A stretch of 64,000 nt of DNA from Ctena decussata (taxonomy: Eukaryota; Mollusca; Bivalvia; Lucinida; Lucinidae). The stretch is from assembly GCA_963989385.1 (NCBI GenBank), contig OZ022499.1, positions 52,565,757 through 52,629,756 on the forward strand, written 5' to 3'. The notes beneath the pieces were generated by a model, which was not told the origin of the DNA, ran no database searches, and saw only the letters and a program-made list of their open reading frames with translations. A program made the position numbers and the translations under genes. The stretch's first letter is position 1. Every line of letters starts with the position of its first letter. Below, in pieces: positions 44,026-52,800 of the stretch.

Positions 44026-46849
44026 TTTGCTTCTTTCTCTCTCTCATACATATATACAGATATACAAAGTTTTACCAAAGAAACAATACTGTTTTGTAAG
44101 GTCAAATAAAAATATAAAGGTGGTCCAGGTTACCTGAAATTATGAATTAGGCACAGTAGGTACTGTGTTGAAAGCCAGTATTAACTCGAGTAAAAAGGTC
44201 AAACTAGGGTCATCAGCTGAACAAACCTAATAGTTTGAACCTGTCAAAAAATGAGACGTTGGTTAAGGATCAAAGACTGACCTTGACCTCTATGGCTAAA
44301 AATGTTCTTGTACTCATTTATTTGATGGTATTTATTATTTTTGCGCCAAAATCTTCTACAAGTTCTATGAATTCTTATATTTAATCATTTTCTCATATAA
44401 AAACACCAGAATGCAAATTCGACCTTGCCATGGAAAATGTCAATATCAAAATTTCTTATTGAGCCTCCAGGGACCGAGTGAACAAAAATTTGTTCAAAAG
44501 GTCCAGGTCACATGACCAACATTGCTGTCATGCCCATATATGGTAAAAACTGTAAAAATCTTGTTTTAAAGAACCAATTGACCAATGGCCTTGAAACCTG
44601 CAATGTAGCATCGGGAACTCGAGTACTACCAAGACAGTACAAATGATGGCTTTGGGTTGGCCCTGACCTTTTTTACAACGTCAATTATGGGAAAATGCTA
44701 GAACGTAAGATTTCATGAAAAGTTTTAAAGATTTTGGCCAAGATTGTTCAAATGATGACCTTGGGTTGTTCACAAATGGCCCAGTGGCTTTTGAAATGTT
44801 AGAAATCGACCAAATATGAGAGTCTTGGGTCAAAGTTCAAAGAATGACCTTGACCTCTTCTACTCAAGAAATCTTCATGTACTCATTAAGATGACTATGT
44901 ATATACATTTTTAGGCAAAAAGCTTCAAAACTGTCCATGAAATCTTATGACCTTGCTGCAAAAAAGGTCAAGGTCAATCCAGTCATAATTTGAATAATCT
45001 TGGTAGTACTCTGGCAACTAATGCTACATACCAAGTTTCAAGGGCATCAGCTTACTGATTCTGGAGAAGATTTTGTTTTTTAATTTTATCATATATTGAA
45101 CAATATTTCGTTTTCCCAAGCCCTGAAGACTCTGTATGAAAATTTGGTTACAACTGGTTTCATAGAAGTCTGTAGTGCTGCTGTTTATCCCATTCCATTC
45201 AAACAGTTTGGATCCAGATCAGGCCCCACAAACAATTTCAGCGGACGACAAAAACTACCCAGAATGCAATGGGTTATTTGCAAGGACAAGCTGTAGTTAG
45301 AGGTGGTCAGCCTTCATTACTGGATTTTCCACAGTTGGTTAGCCGTGGCAACATGAAGTCTTTATTCAACAGATAGGATTACATTCTTAACCCACATTTA
45401 TCCAAACCCAAACAGAGTTGTCGTTTTTTTCTTTCTTTCTTTCTTTTTCCATGTTTGCTTTTAATGTAAATCTGGGAGCCTGAATGGCCTTGTTAATTTC
45501 TGGCACAATACCCATACATCTACTTGCGTTAGGGTATTGGTTGGTTGGTTGATTTGATGCTTAACGTCCACGGTAAACAACTAAGGTCATGTCGGGACGG
45601 TCAGTTAACCTAACTACACTATTCCTGGGCAGGCTTAGACCTCCTAAGCGGTTAACCAGTACTAAGTGCACATACTTTTGCCAGTAACTGACAACTGCCC
45701 TTCTTGAATCAGCGGAAGGAGAAATGAAAGTATGTGGCCAGACCAGGATTCGAACCCAGGACCTCTGACTTACGAGACAGGTGCCCTACCGATTGCGCTA
45801 CCCGGCCCGGCTTTGCATTAGGGTATGTTCTTACAAATAGGACATATGCTGAAATCATAGTTTAAACTGAATGGGCACACTTTCAGGGGAAGCAACTCTG
45901 CCATGTTCCTTTTGAGCCTACCTTAACAGTGAGGGTCTACTCTTGATCCAAGGACAATCCTTTCCTTTAAGAATAGACTCTATTTCAGAAGAGCTTCATC
46001 CTCTTGGGAAACATATAGGAAATCACAAAAGTTGTTCCCCTTTGATAAAATGATGCAAAAACACACACCTTAAACATCAGTGCAAAGTCATAATATTGCA
46101 TAAAGTGGCTTTGGTTATTTCAGGGCTTTGTGCTTACTGGGTAAGTATTTTACGGGCCACAGACCAATTTTTCATCACTTGTTCATTTATAAGTTCAATT
46201 GCTCCAGATAAGAATGGGTACCAGGCCCAGAGGTTATAAAACTTGAGTACATTCTCAAACTCAAAATAAAGCACACTGATTGGCTGCTTCCGAGCATGTG
46301 CTCGGAAGCAGCCAATCAGTGTGCTTTATTTTCAGTTTCAGATTATACTCAAGTTTTATAACCTCGGACCCAGGGATAATTTAGAGAGAACTTTCCATAT
46401 TTTTGTTAATAAAAATGTGTCATGACCTCTTATAAAAACTATCTAACTGAGACGGTTTGAATGAGGGGTCAGACCATATATTTCATTAAGAAAGAAGAAG
46501 CACATATTTTGTTGAGAAATAAGAGCCCTATCTCATAATTATGCTCAAAACTTCCACCTTATCTGGAGCTCTGTGACCTTTATTTCAGCTCAACAGAGAC
46601 CTAGAAGGCCGCCCAGTCTCCACACGCCCGTCCTCTGGCAAACAAGGCACATTTCTAGCTGGGCAAAAACTACCACCCATCATCCCACCAAGGCGTCCAG
46701 ATTTTCCCATGACTACGAGCAAGCAGATAGGCTGGCTGGTTGTTAGATATGGTCCCAACTCTCCACTGACTGGCAGATATGGAAGAGAAGCGAGGGGGAA
46801 ATGCACGATAATACGGCGGCTAAAATGGCCAAATGACAGTTCACCGTGA
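39779..46849 (+). CDS. CIMIP1: CIMIP1 (C20orf85) homologue, ciliary microtubule inner protein
   Basis: Three plus-strand exons, 39779-39849, 43816-43900 and 46589-46849, join in frame (phase 2, then 0) to a complete 138-residue protein; the human protein as I recall it is about the same size. Family landmarks are collinear: an N-terminal LNIVHNDEIWK (exon 1/2 junction codon gives the Trp), TWPATWGYLVYEY in exon 2, and in exon 3 FPMTTSKQIGW, RYGREARGK and a terminal RRLKWP. In vertebrates this protein is found in motile cilia and is assigned to the inner wall of axonemal doublets. The start was chosen because it is the only ATG in frame and lies next to an X-box. Both introns are full of repeats, and the last intron ends in a foldback MITE. 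Confidence 0.85.
39914..39988. repeat. Perfect hairpin in CIMIP1 intron 1
   Basis: 'caaactactgatatctcaaa' with 'gtaaattttctgg' pairs with 'ccagaaaatttactttgaga' and 'tatcagtagtttg'; almost no loop. Confidence 0.8.
40262..40412. mobile_element. MITE-C copy (partial)
   Basis: 'ggcaactctt', 'gggggtctactctaaaggaa', 'tttgctcctatagaggga' and its inverted partner, 'gggaggcagaaa'. Ends are eroded. Confidence 0.5.
40425..40691 (+). mobile_element. SINE family S copy 2, full length
   Basis: tRNA-like head 'gggccgcctggcgcagacgg' and 'tagtgcgtctgactcaagag', B box region 'cccggttccgtacccgat'. The body follows with 'ttcaagaaggc', 'agttactggcgaaagtatgt', 'gcacttag' and 'ggttaaccgcttatgac', then 'gacatgaccata' and 'ggggacgtaaaac'. 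Too degenerate for a functional tRNA. Confidence 0.8.
40990..41110 (-). mobile_element. tRNA-derived SINE, second family
   Basis: Minus strand 'cacgtggtggtagagtgttg' (A box) and 'ctggtcgatcctcggc' (B box), as at 24545. The following 200 bp contain inverted pieces of 'gaccgagtc' that I could not assign. Confidence 0.55.
41461..41690 (-). mobile_element. SINE family S copy 3, headless, with inverted duplication
   Basis: Body shared with copies 1, 2 and 4, from 'ttgctttacgtccacgg' to 'gaatcagcggaagg'. The tRNA head is missing; instead about 50 bp of the body ('cttccgctgatt', 'agaagggcagttgtca', 'ctggcgaaagta') follow in inverted orientation. Confidence 0.7.
41740..41835 (-). mobile_element. Degenerate SINE, second family
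   Basis: 'gggcaccatttgtcacggac' matches 'gggcgcaatttgtaacggac' of 24595, followed by a worn B box. Confidence 0.4.
41930..42025. repeat. Half of the hairpin element seen at 25041
   Basis: 'gcctcgcatcttatc', 'ttttccccaactggtttaat' and 'aagttcaatat' match the right arm at 25083-25150. Confidence 0.55.
42040..42310. repeat. Retroposon-like segment ('gatgagactttaaaccgagg')
   Basis: 'ctctcggatgagactttaaa' and 'ccgaggtcccgt' are, from memory, a sequence I have met in retroposons of many invertebrates. I could not define its ends. Confidence 0.35.
42755..43505. repeat. Tandem array, about 145-bp unit
   Basis: Five units with 'aggggaaataactcaaaaag', 'taagaaagcaagagtt', 'tcatgacctgttct', 'catatctgtgaagtatcatg' and 'ttcaagttatagagcggaca', in CIMIP1 intron 1. 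Confidence 0.8.
43816..43900 (+). CDS. CIMIP1: CIMIP1 exon 2
   Basis: Acceptor ttatatttgtag, donor cacaag|gtaagt; 85 bp, 28 whole codons plus the base completing Trp. KDHVRHENTSQRHTWPATWG then YLVYEYHK. Confidence 0.83.
43911..44060. repeat. (CT)n / (CA)n microsatellite block
   Basis: Starts 10 bp after the exon 2 donor: (tc)n, (ca)n, a 39-bp (ac)n run at 43983-44022, then (ct)n again. The duplicated flank 'cagatatacaSagttttaYc' suggests a tandem copy. Confidence 0.85.
44100..45080. repeat. AGGTCA-type repeat fragments, both orientations
   Basis: 'gagcctccagggaccgagtg', 'ccaggtcacatgaccaacat' and 'ccttgggttg' match 16618-23348. From about 44760 the same motifs occur inverted ('gtcaaagttcaaagaatgac'), so two fragments lie head to head. 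Confidence 0.7.
45081..45536. other. Unassigned stretch in CIMIP1 intron 2
   Basis: 'ttcaaacagtttggatccag' and 'aacccattgcattctgggta'-like pieces look repeat-derived. A 66-codon ORF has no recognised domain. A (CTTT)n run lies at 45427-45450. Confidence 0.35.
45537..45812 (-). mobile_element. SINE family S copy 4, best tRNA head
   Basis: The minus strand reads 'gccgggtagcgcaatcggta', 'gggcacctgtctcgtaagtc' and 'agaggtcctgggttcgaatc', a nearly complete tRNA-like head with a CGT anticodon position (Thr-like). The body is shared with the other S copies and ends in a (ggtt)n-type stretch. The mismatched acceptor region and the attached body argue against a tRNA gene. Confidence 0.8.
45871..46072. 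mobile_element. MITE-C copy
   Basis: 'gggcacactttcaggggaag' with 'caactctgcca', 'gagggtctactctt', 'ctttaagaatagactc', 'gtcacaaaagttg'-like 'atcacaaaagttgttcccc', 'acacacctta'. Confidence 0.6.
46224..46371. mobile_element. Foldback MITE-B copy 2
   Basis: 'ggttataaaacttgagtaca' ... 'ctcaagttttataacc', with a perfect centre 'actgattggctgcttccgag' / 'ctcggaagcagccaatcagt'. Confidence 0.85.
46380..46573. mobile_element. MITE-F copy 1 (diverged), abutting a splice acceptor
   Basis: 'gagacggtttgaatgaggg' with 'gtcagaccatata' and the end 'cttatctggagctctg' match 53433 and 53801. Its right end lies 15 bp before the acceptor AG of CIMIP1 exon 3. Confidence 0.6.
46589..46849 (+). CDS. CIMIP1: CIMIP1 exon 3
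   Basis: Acceptor gacctttatttcag, phase 0, 86 codons and TGA. LNRDLEGRPVSTRPSSGKQG begins a disordered stretch. The family signature follows: PDFPMTTSKQIGW, LTGRYGREARGK, RRLKWPNDSSP. The longer ORF on the other strand is a shadow. Confidence 0.85.
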   Translation, partial: LNRDLEGRPVSTRPSSGKQGTFLAGQKLPPIIPPRRPDFPMTTSKQIGWLVVRYGPNSPLTGRYGREARGKCTIIRRLKWPNDSSP

Positions 46850-47177
46850 TACAGTAATACATACAACTGTATTAGAATAATCTGTATTTTCAAAGATTGA
46901 TTTTTTATTTCTTTATTTTTATTTCTTTATTTATTATTTTTGTTAATACAAGAAAAAAAAAATGTTTTCTGTTTAATTGTAGTACCAGATATTACAAATC
47001 CGGTTAAACAGCAAACTGTACATGAGCATCACGGTGCGGCTGAAATTGCAACGACTCAGATCAGCCTGTACTGACTGAATGCTGATCCCGTTCATGTTGG
47101 TATTAGCTATGAATCCTGAGAACATTTAAGGTGCATGGGTATATTTTCAGGGGAAGCAACTCTTAGATCTTCAGTAT

Positions 47178-47390
47178 TTCAGGCTATATTGAGCCATCTC
47201 CCAGAGAGACAAAAAAATAGACATGATGGAAAATATCCAAACAATCCCCACCCACACCTACTGGAAGCAAAGACGGCTTTGCCCTACCATTATCCAAACT
47301 GGTAGGAAGGATGCTCTGGCACTGAAATTTACCCAGCACCATCGCCCTACCAGACCCCCTCCCCCCACCCACAAAAGATGGAGGTGAATC
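47178..47390. repeat. Dispersed repeat shared with 6264-6460
   Basis: See 6264. Here it is framed by 'gtatattttcaggggaagca' and 'atacacctta', the ends of MITE-C, so it may have landed inside a MITE-C copy. Confidence 0.55.
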
Positions 47391-47680
47391 CATACACCTT
47401 AATACAAAACTTGAAGTAGGATAAAATGCTTATGATAATTGAAACAAATAAAACATTTATTCAGTTCTGTTTGCATCCAGTTAAGAAACATGATAAAAAT
47501 AACACAGGAATGCTTCAAAGCAGAAATGAAATGACATGTACATAAATGTCTTCAAAAACAACATGGACAATGAATGACATGAATGAAAATCTAAACCAAC
47601 CATCTGCAGTTGGATCACAGCGTTCCATGTTCAGGGAAAAGATTCTCACTTGTCATTCCTGACCAAAGGTATGGTCATTT

Positions 47681-47923
47681 AACTCTTTCGGTGCCAAAGT
47701 CGCAAAAATGCGACTTTGCAAACAGCGTATATCCAGATCAGCCGGCTCTTAAAAGAGCCGTCTGATCAGGATCTACACTGTTTGCCATTCAAATATGAAC
47801 TTAAAAAGCCTGATTTTATGAAAAATGTCTTTAGATTGTTAAAATTTCCAATTACAAATCTGTCGTCTGATGATTTGAGCAGACGAAAATTTGTCGTCTG
47901 AAAAATTTGGCGCCGAAAGAGTT
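47681..47923. mobile_element. MITE-D copy 2
   Basis: AACTCTTTCGGTGCCAAA ... TTTGGCGCCGAAAGAGTT, with internal hairpins 'aaagtcgc'/'gcgacttt' and 'cggctcttaaaagagccg'. Confidence 0.8.
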
Positions 47924-48050
47924 AAATGATTTACATACGTAGCAGTAAAGTATTCACTTGTCCTCCAGCAAAAGCCACTCATCATGGGGAGTGGAGGAGT
48001 ACAAATTTCCAGCCCGCATGTTGACTCTTGCGTCAAACAGCAGAAGCAAA

Positions 48051-48288
48051 TGAGCCACGACACAAGAAAACCAAAGAAGTGGTTGTACACACAGCGCAGG
48101 CTCAAAATAGCCTGGGCATCTGGCCCGTCTGATCAGACTCTTCGCAGATAGCTTAAAAGGTAGCTAAGGGCTTTAGCTACCTCCATGCAAACAGCCAAGA
48201 CTCTGATCAGACTGGGTGGATGCCCAGGCTGATCTGAGTCTGTGCTGTGTGCACAACCACTTTGTTGGTTTTCTCATGTCGCGGCTCA
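48051..48288. mobile_element. MITE-A copy 7
   Basis: TGAGCCACGACACAAG ... CTCATGTCGCGGCTCA, 238 bp, with the full palindromic interior. Confidence 0.85.
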
Positions 48289-48356
48289 AATAATACTGTG
48301 TATTGGGACAGACATGCCTCAACAAACTCCAACAGATGAAGTCTGATTAGTCAATT

Positions 48357-48556
48357 TTAAATTGACTGGATACACTTGCAGGGGAAGCAACTCTGCCATT
48401 TTCGTTTTATGCATTCCTTAGAAAATGCTATCCTCTAAGAGTAGACTCCAGTTTGGAATAGTGTTTTATCTGCGAAAGCGAACAGAAAGTCAAAAAAGTT
48501 GTCTCCCTTTGTAAGAATGATGGATAAACATGGAGATACACCAATGAACCTTAAAT
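48357..48556. mobile_element. MITE-C copy
   Basis: 'gcaggggaagcaactctgcc', 'atcctctaagagtagactcc', 'aaaaaagttgtctcccttt', 'tggagatacacc' and 'aacctta'. Confidence 0.65.
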
Positions 48557-48599
48557 CACGACCTTCGTCTGCACTTCACCACAAAGCCTCAGTACTATA

Positions 48600-49110
48600 A
48601 GCACCATTACTACTTCATTACTGTTTTCTTAAAGCTGCCTCCATAATATCAGCAAAATGTTCAGCCGACAAGGAACATTTCAAGTTTTGTATCTTTTTCA
48701 CTAGACTTCAACTTTAAAGTATCATAGACAGTATCTCTGTGCACAACCTGAGGTCTTATTCAGGGCTTGACAAATCAAAATTTTATCCACTTGTCCGGTA
48801 ATTAGCTTCTACAAGAAAATGCTGAAATACATCTGTTTTCCTTATATAGCTTATACATTTTTCAGGGCAAGTAAGAAAATAATTTACTTGCCCAGCAAAA
48901 TGTTTCACTTGTACGGGCAACCGGACAATGGATTTGTCAGGCCCTACTTATTTGCATTACAACTATTGTAAGCTGCCTCTGTATGTCTCAGTTATATATA
49001 CAATTAGAGTGGAATTCATGTTTCTGTATCTTTATCAATATTCTCTAAGTCATCAACATCACCAGCATCTTTTTCATCCTGACTATTAAAGCCAGTGTCT
49101 TCATACACAA
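48600..49110 (-). pseudogene. Duplicated copies of the EIF1AD last exon
   Basis: 49110-49016 repeats the end of the true last exon: QVVYEDTGFNSQDEKDAGDV, DDLENIDKDTET and stop, against [20 protein letters not shown] in 49640-49865. Shared flanking 3' sequence ('aagctgcctctNtNtgtct') shows the copy covers the 3' UTR too. A third, more decayed piece ('gcacaacctgaggtctta') is at 48738-48755, with 'aagctgcctcc' at 48632. Both lack the exon's start and its acceptor. Confidence 0.7.
48762..48945. mobile_element. Foldback element with cttgtcc motifs
   Basis: 'agggcttgacaaatc' and 'cacttgtccggt' pair with 'accggacaatgg' and 'gatttgtcaggccct'. It is inserted in the third exon copy. A relative is at 54620-55050. 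Confidence 0.7.
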
Positions 49111-49150
49111 CCTGAGGTCTTATTAGCAACACAACTATTATATAGAGGAT

Positions 49151-49291
49151 GCCATGTTGGTGCCTTTTGATATCATGTTTATTATGCGAGATCAGAAACA
49201 GCGTAAGACTGGCGAGGCTTGCCAAGCCAGTCAGGCGTGTTTCTGGTCGAGCCTGATAAACTTGATATAAAAAAGACACTAACATGGTTTT
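49151..49291. mobile_element. Small foldback element
   Basis: 'ccatgttggtgccttttgat' with 'atcatgtttat' pairs with 'ataaacttgatat' and 'aagacactaacatgg'; centre 'gactggc'/'gccagtc'. Confidence 0.75.
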
Positions 49292-49639
49292 CTATTTCTC
49301 GTGCATCGTTAGAATAGTTTCAACTGTAAAGGGCGTCAAGCAAATGTAAAGCTTATTGGACTTGCTGACGTCCCGAATGTGTTATGATGTAAGCCGGTGA
49401 CATCATTTAACCAATCGAATGTTATAATCACTGCAAACATCAGTATGTAACCAACTGTTTTCAGTAATTGCTTCTAAAGGCACTGCGTGATATCATTCGC
49501 GCATGGGCAGTTCTATAGTGACATGATATCACATTATGTTATCATTCCCCTGTTATCAGGTAGAATTTTGCAGCAATTGCCTGACAAAAGCTGCCTCTCT
49601 TTGTCTACATATAATATATTGATATAAGTTGAGTGAAAT

Positions 49640-49865
49640 TCATGTTCCTAAATCTTTATCATTATTCTCTATATCATCATCAACATTATCATTTTCGTCC
49701 TCACTGTCAGAATCAGTGTCTTCATACACAACCTGAGGTCTGTTAGCATTTACAACCATATCACCAATATCATCATTGTCAGAATCATCACTAGGAGGTA
49801 ACATATCATCTGGTATCATACCATTAGTACAGCTGTTTGTGTTACTGTCTTCAAAACCTGCTGGC
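49640..49865 (-). CDS. EIF1AD: EIF1AD last coding exon (acidic tail)
   Basis: Acceptor cttcttttattttag; completes the Trp codon, then [20 protein letters not shown] and the Asp/Glu-rich tail ending DKDLGT-stop. [12 protein letters not shown] matches the VNTNR-type segment of the family. Confidence 0.9.
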
Positions 49866-52800
49866 CTAAAATAAAAGAAGAATGAATTTAACATCAATAG
49901 AAAACCAACAATGTGGTTGTGCGCCCAGCGCAGACTCAGATCAGCCTGGGCATCCACCCAGTCTGATCAGAGTCTTCGCTGCCCTCGTGGAGGTAGCTTA
50001 GACCCTTAGCTACCTTTTAAGCCCTTAGCGAAGAGTGTGATTGGACTTGGCGGATGCCCAGGCTGATCTGAGTCTGCAATGGGTGCACAAACACTTTGTT
50101 GGTTTTCTCGTGTCATGGCTCATATACTTTGAAATTAAGCTACTCAGCCACTTTCATTTTTGCCTACCTTCTCAATGGGGGTCAATTCTTAGTTCCTTAA
50201 AGTTCTACAGAAGCAGAGCTACACCACAAGACTCAAGTCAATGCTAATTTATCAAGTTTCAGAAGTGTGAAATATATATCATAACCTAATAGTCATGGTT
50301 ACTTTTAGCAATATATATAGCAATAAAGCAAGTTTATGACTCAAGCTCATATAGTTTTAAAGAAACAGAGCTAAACCAAAAAAAACTTAACAAAAATTTG
50401 TCAAGTCAAGGAAGTATAAAATAAAGCTTTTGCATCTCAAAAGTTTTTTAACATTTTTACAGCAAAAAGTATTAGCACACTTGATTTTATGCATACTAGA
50501 TGTAACCAACAACGCACTCAACAACACCACAACCTACCATTTTCCCTCTTCCTTGATGTACTTGATCTGTTCTTTATAAAGTATCACCACAATCTCTCCT
50601 CTCACTTTGTCCCCCTCATCAATAGGTTCTACTATCACATAGTCACCTACAAAGGAATAAGAGCTGTTAGAAAACAATGAAGCCTGACTTGGATAGATGA
50701 CTTGCAGTTTTACAGCCCTTTCAATGGTATTTCTGTCATATCAAGCGCCAGAAGGGTAATTATGAAAGGATTGTGCAGTGGAACCTCATTTATTTAATAA
50801 ATAAATTTCATTTTTCAATGTTCATGGAAGTATGAGAACAATGGGTCATGTGCAAAGTAAGTGACGCCCAAAGGGCGCTCACGTTAACTTTGCACGACCC
50901 TTTGTGTTCATACTTTATGAACTTCGAAAAAATGAAATTTGTCTTTTATAACTACATTTGATTTTAAAATTATTTTTGCATCATTTTCAAGTCTTAAGAG
51001 CAACAGTTGTAAAATGTATGAAGAAACGCTGTCACTGGCCAACAGGTAAGCCGCTTATGCTTTACGGCCATCACCATGAGGTAATGTCAAACAGAACACT
51101 ACAACAGCCAATGGCTTTGTTTGTTTACATGTGAAGTTGCGTACCAATGATTTCGCATGACCAACTGTTGTTCATGAAGTATGAATACTATTTCTCCAAA
51201 ACTGGTTCATCTAAGGAAAATCAAAAGGAATGTAATTATTGCTAAATGAATTTTGTCTCCAGCAGAATTCAAACTACTACCTTGGCAGACCCACAAAGCC
51301 ACTGGACTCTTGTGAGTTGTGTTCTGGGCCCTCATCACAGCTACCATTAAGTGTATATTTTCTGCCTTTTTAGCAAAGGGGAACAACTCCTGTGACTTCT
51401 TGTTTGCTTTCCCAAGTGAGGAAGCCATTCCATGTCAAGTCTTAAAGGAAAGAATTTGCTGCTAGGGGTGCAAATTATTGTCTTCAAGAGTTGACTCTCA
51501 ATGTTAATGGGAGGCAAAAATAAAAAGACAAAGTAGAGTTGACTCCTATTGAGACGGGAGGCCAAAAGAAAGGGAAAAATTGCAAATTTAGGCCCCTAAA
51601 ATTGTAACATTTCTCTTTTAGAAACCACAACATGCATTATTATTTTTATCATATTAAATGCAGGAGTTGCATTTTACAAAAGGGAAATGTTGCTTTTAGA
51701 GCCTAAATTGTAAAAGACCTGCCACCGGGATAGGACAGCTCGCCTGACAGCCCCTTGCCATCACATAAAAAAACTTTAACGTAAAACTAACATTTTGCTA
51801 ACGCCGCCACCACCGCCAATGCCAAGGCCAATGTCAGGGGTAGTACAATAGCTCTTCCTGAACTTCGTACAGGTGAGCTAATAAATCAGCCACTTCCAAA
51901 ATACCTCTAATAAACAGAATTAATGTGAATGGGTATATATTCAGAGGAAATAACTCTACTTGTTTTTGCCTCCCTTCTCAGTAGAGATGGGATCAACTCT
52001 TAAAAGAACGAATTTGCTACTGTATGGGCAAATTATTTCCTTTAAGAGTAGACCCCATGTCAAAAAGCCAAATCATCCAAAGAAGCAAACAGGAATTCAT
52101 GAAAATTGATAAAAAATTATTTTTGAAAAGAGGTAGGGGCATTTATCAGGATTAGAATGGTAGGTTTTATGGAAAAATATGTCTTCTTTTTCATCAAAAG
52201 TTCAACTTACTACAAGTTTGCTATCAGCTCACATTATTTGCCTGATAAAGACCTCTAAGTTACAGTTTTGAAATGTCTATACTCTGTAAATAGCCCATAA
52301 AGCCGAAAAAAATGCAGATTACAAAGCCTAAAGTTCATGTCTGCAAAATTTCAAAAAAATGTCTCATCTAGGCTATATCATATTGAAAAATCAAAGGATA
52401 GAGAGCAAATAGTGCAGAGCCAGTGGTGGTGGTTCATTATGAGCCACCTCACCTGGATTCACACTGTTTGCACATTCAAAATCTTTATTTTTCGGTGCTT
52501 TAAGAGATGGTTTATATGGCTAAAACCCTTCACATATATAAACCCCAGGTCAGTTCTGACATTTCTGACGAAAATATTGCTCACCCCTTTTGATCCAGAC
52601 ATTCTTCCTAAACTTGGTGGGCATGCTAACTAGAAATTTATCATTCTCTGCAGTTTCAACTTCATGGAGGTTGTTGCCTTTCCCAGCTGATACCTATAAA
52701 TAGAATAAGCGAGTTAAATTCCTCACTGCACAAACTCAGATTTTGCTCTCAGAGGTCAAAGGTCACGGATGCCAGAAGCTGTATTCGCATTGCCTAACAA

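Noticed and set aside
45740..45812. Possible tRNA-Thr (CGU) gene on the minus strand
   Set aside because: Acceptor stem mismatches and a SINE body attached directly to the 3' side; same body as three other copies.
47957..48046. Open stretch reading into a stop next to MITE-A copy 7 (minus strand)
   Set aside because: About 30 codons only, without a convincing acceptor; chance openness is likely.
49016..49285. 89-codon minus ORF as a separate gene
   Set aside because: Its distal third is a degenerate copy of the EIF1AD last exon and the rest is a small foldback element.
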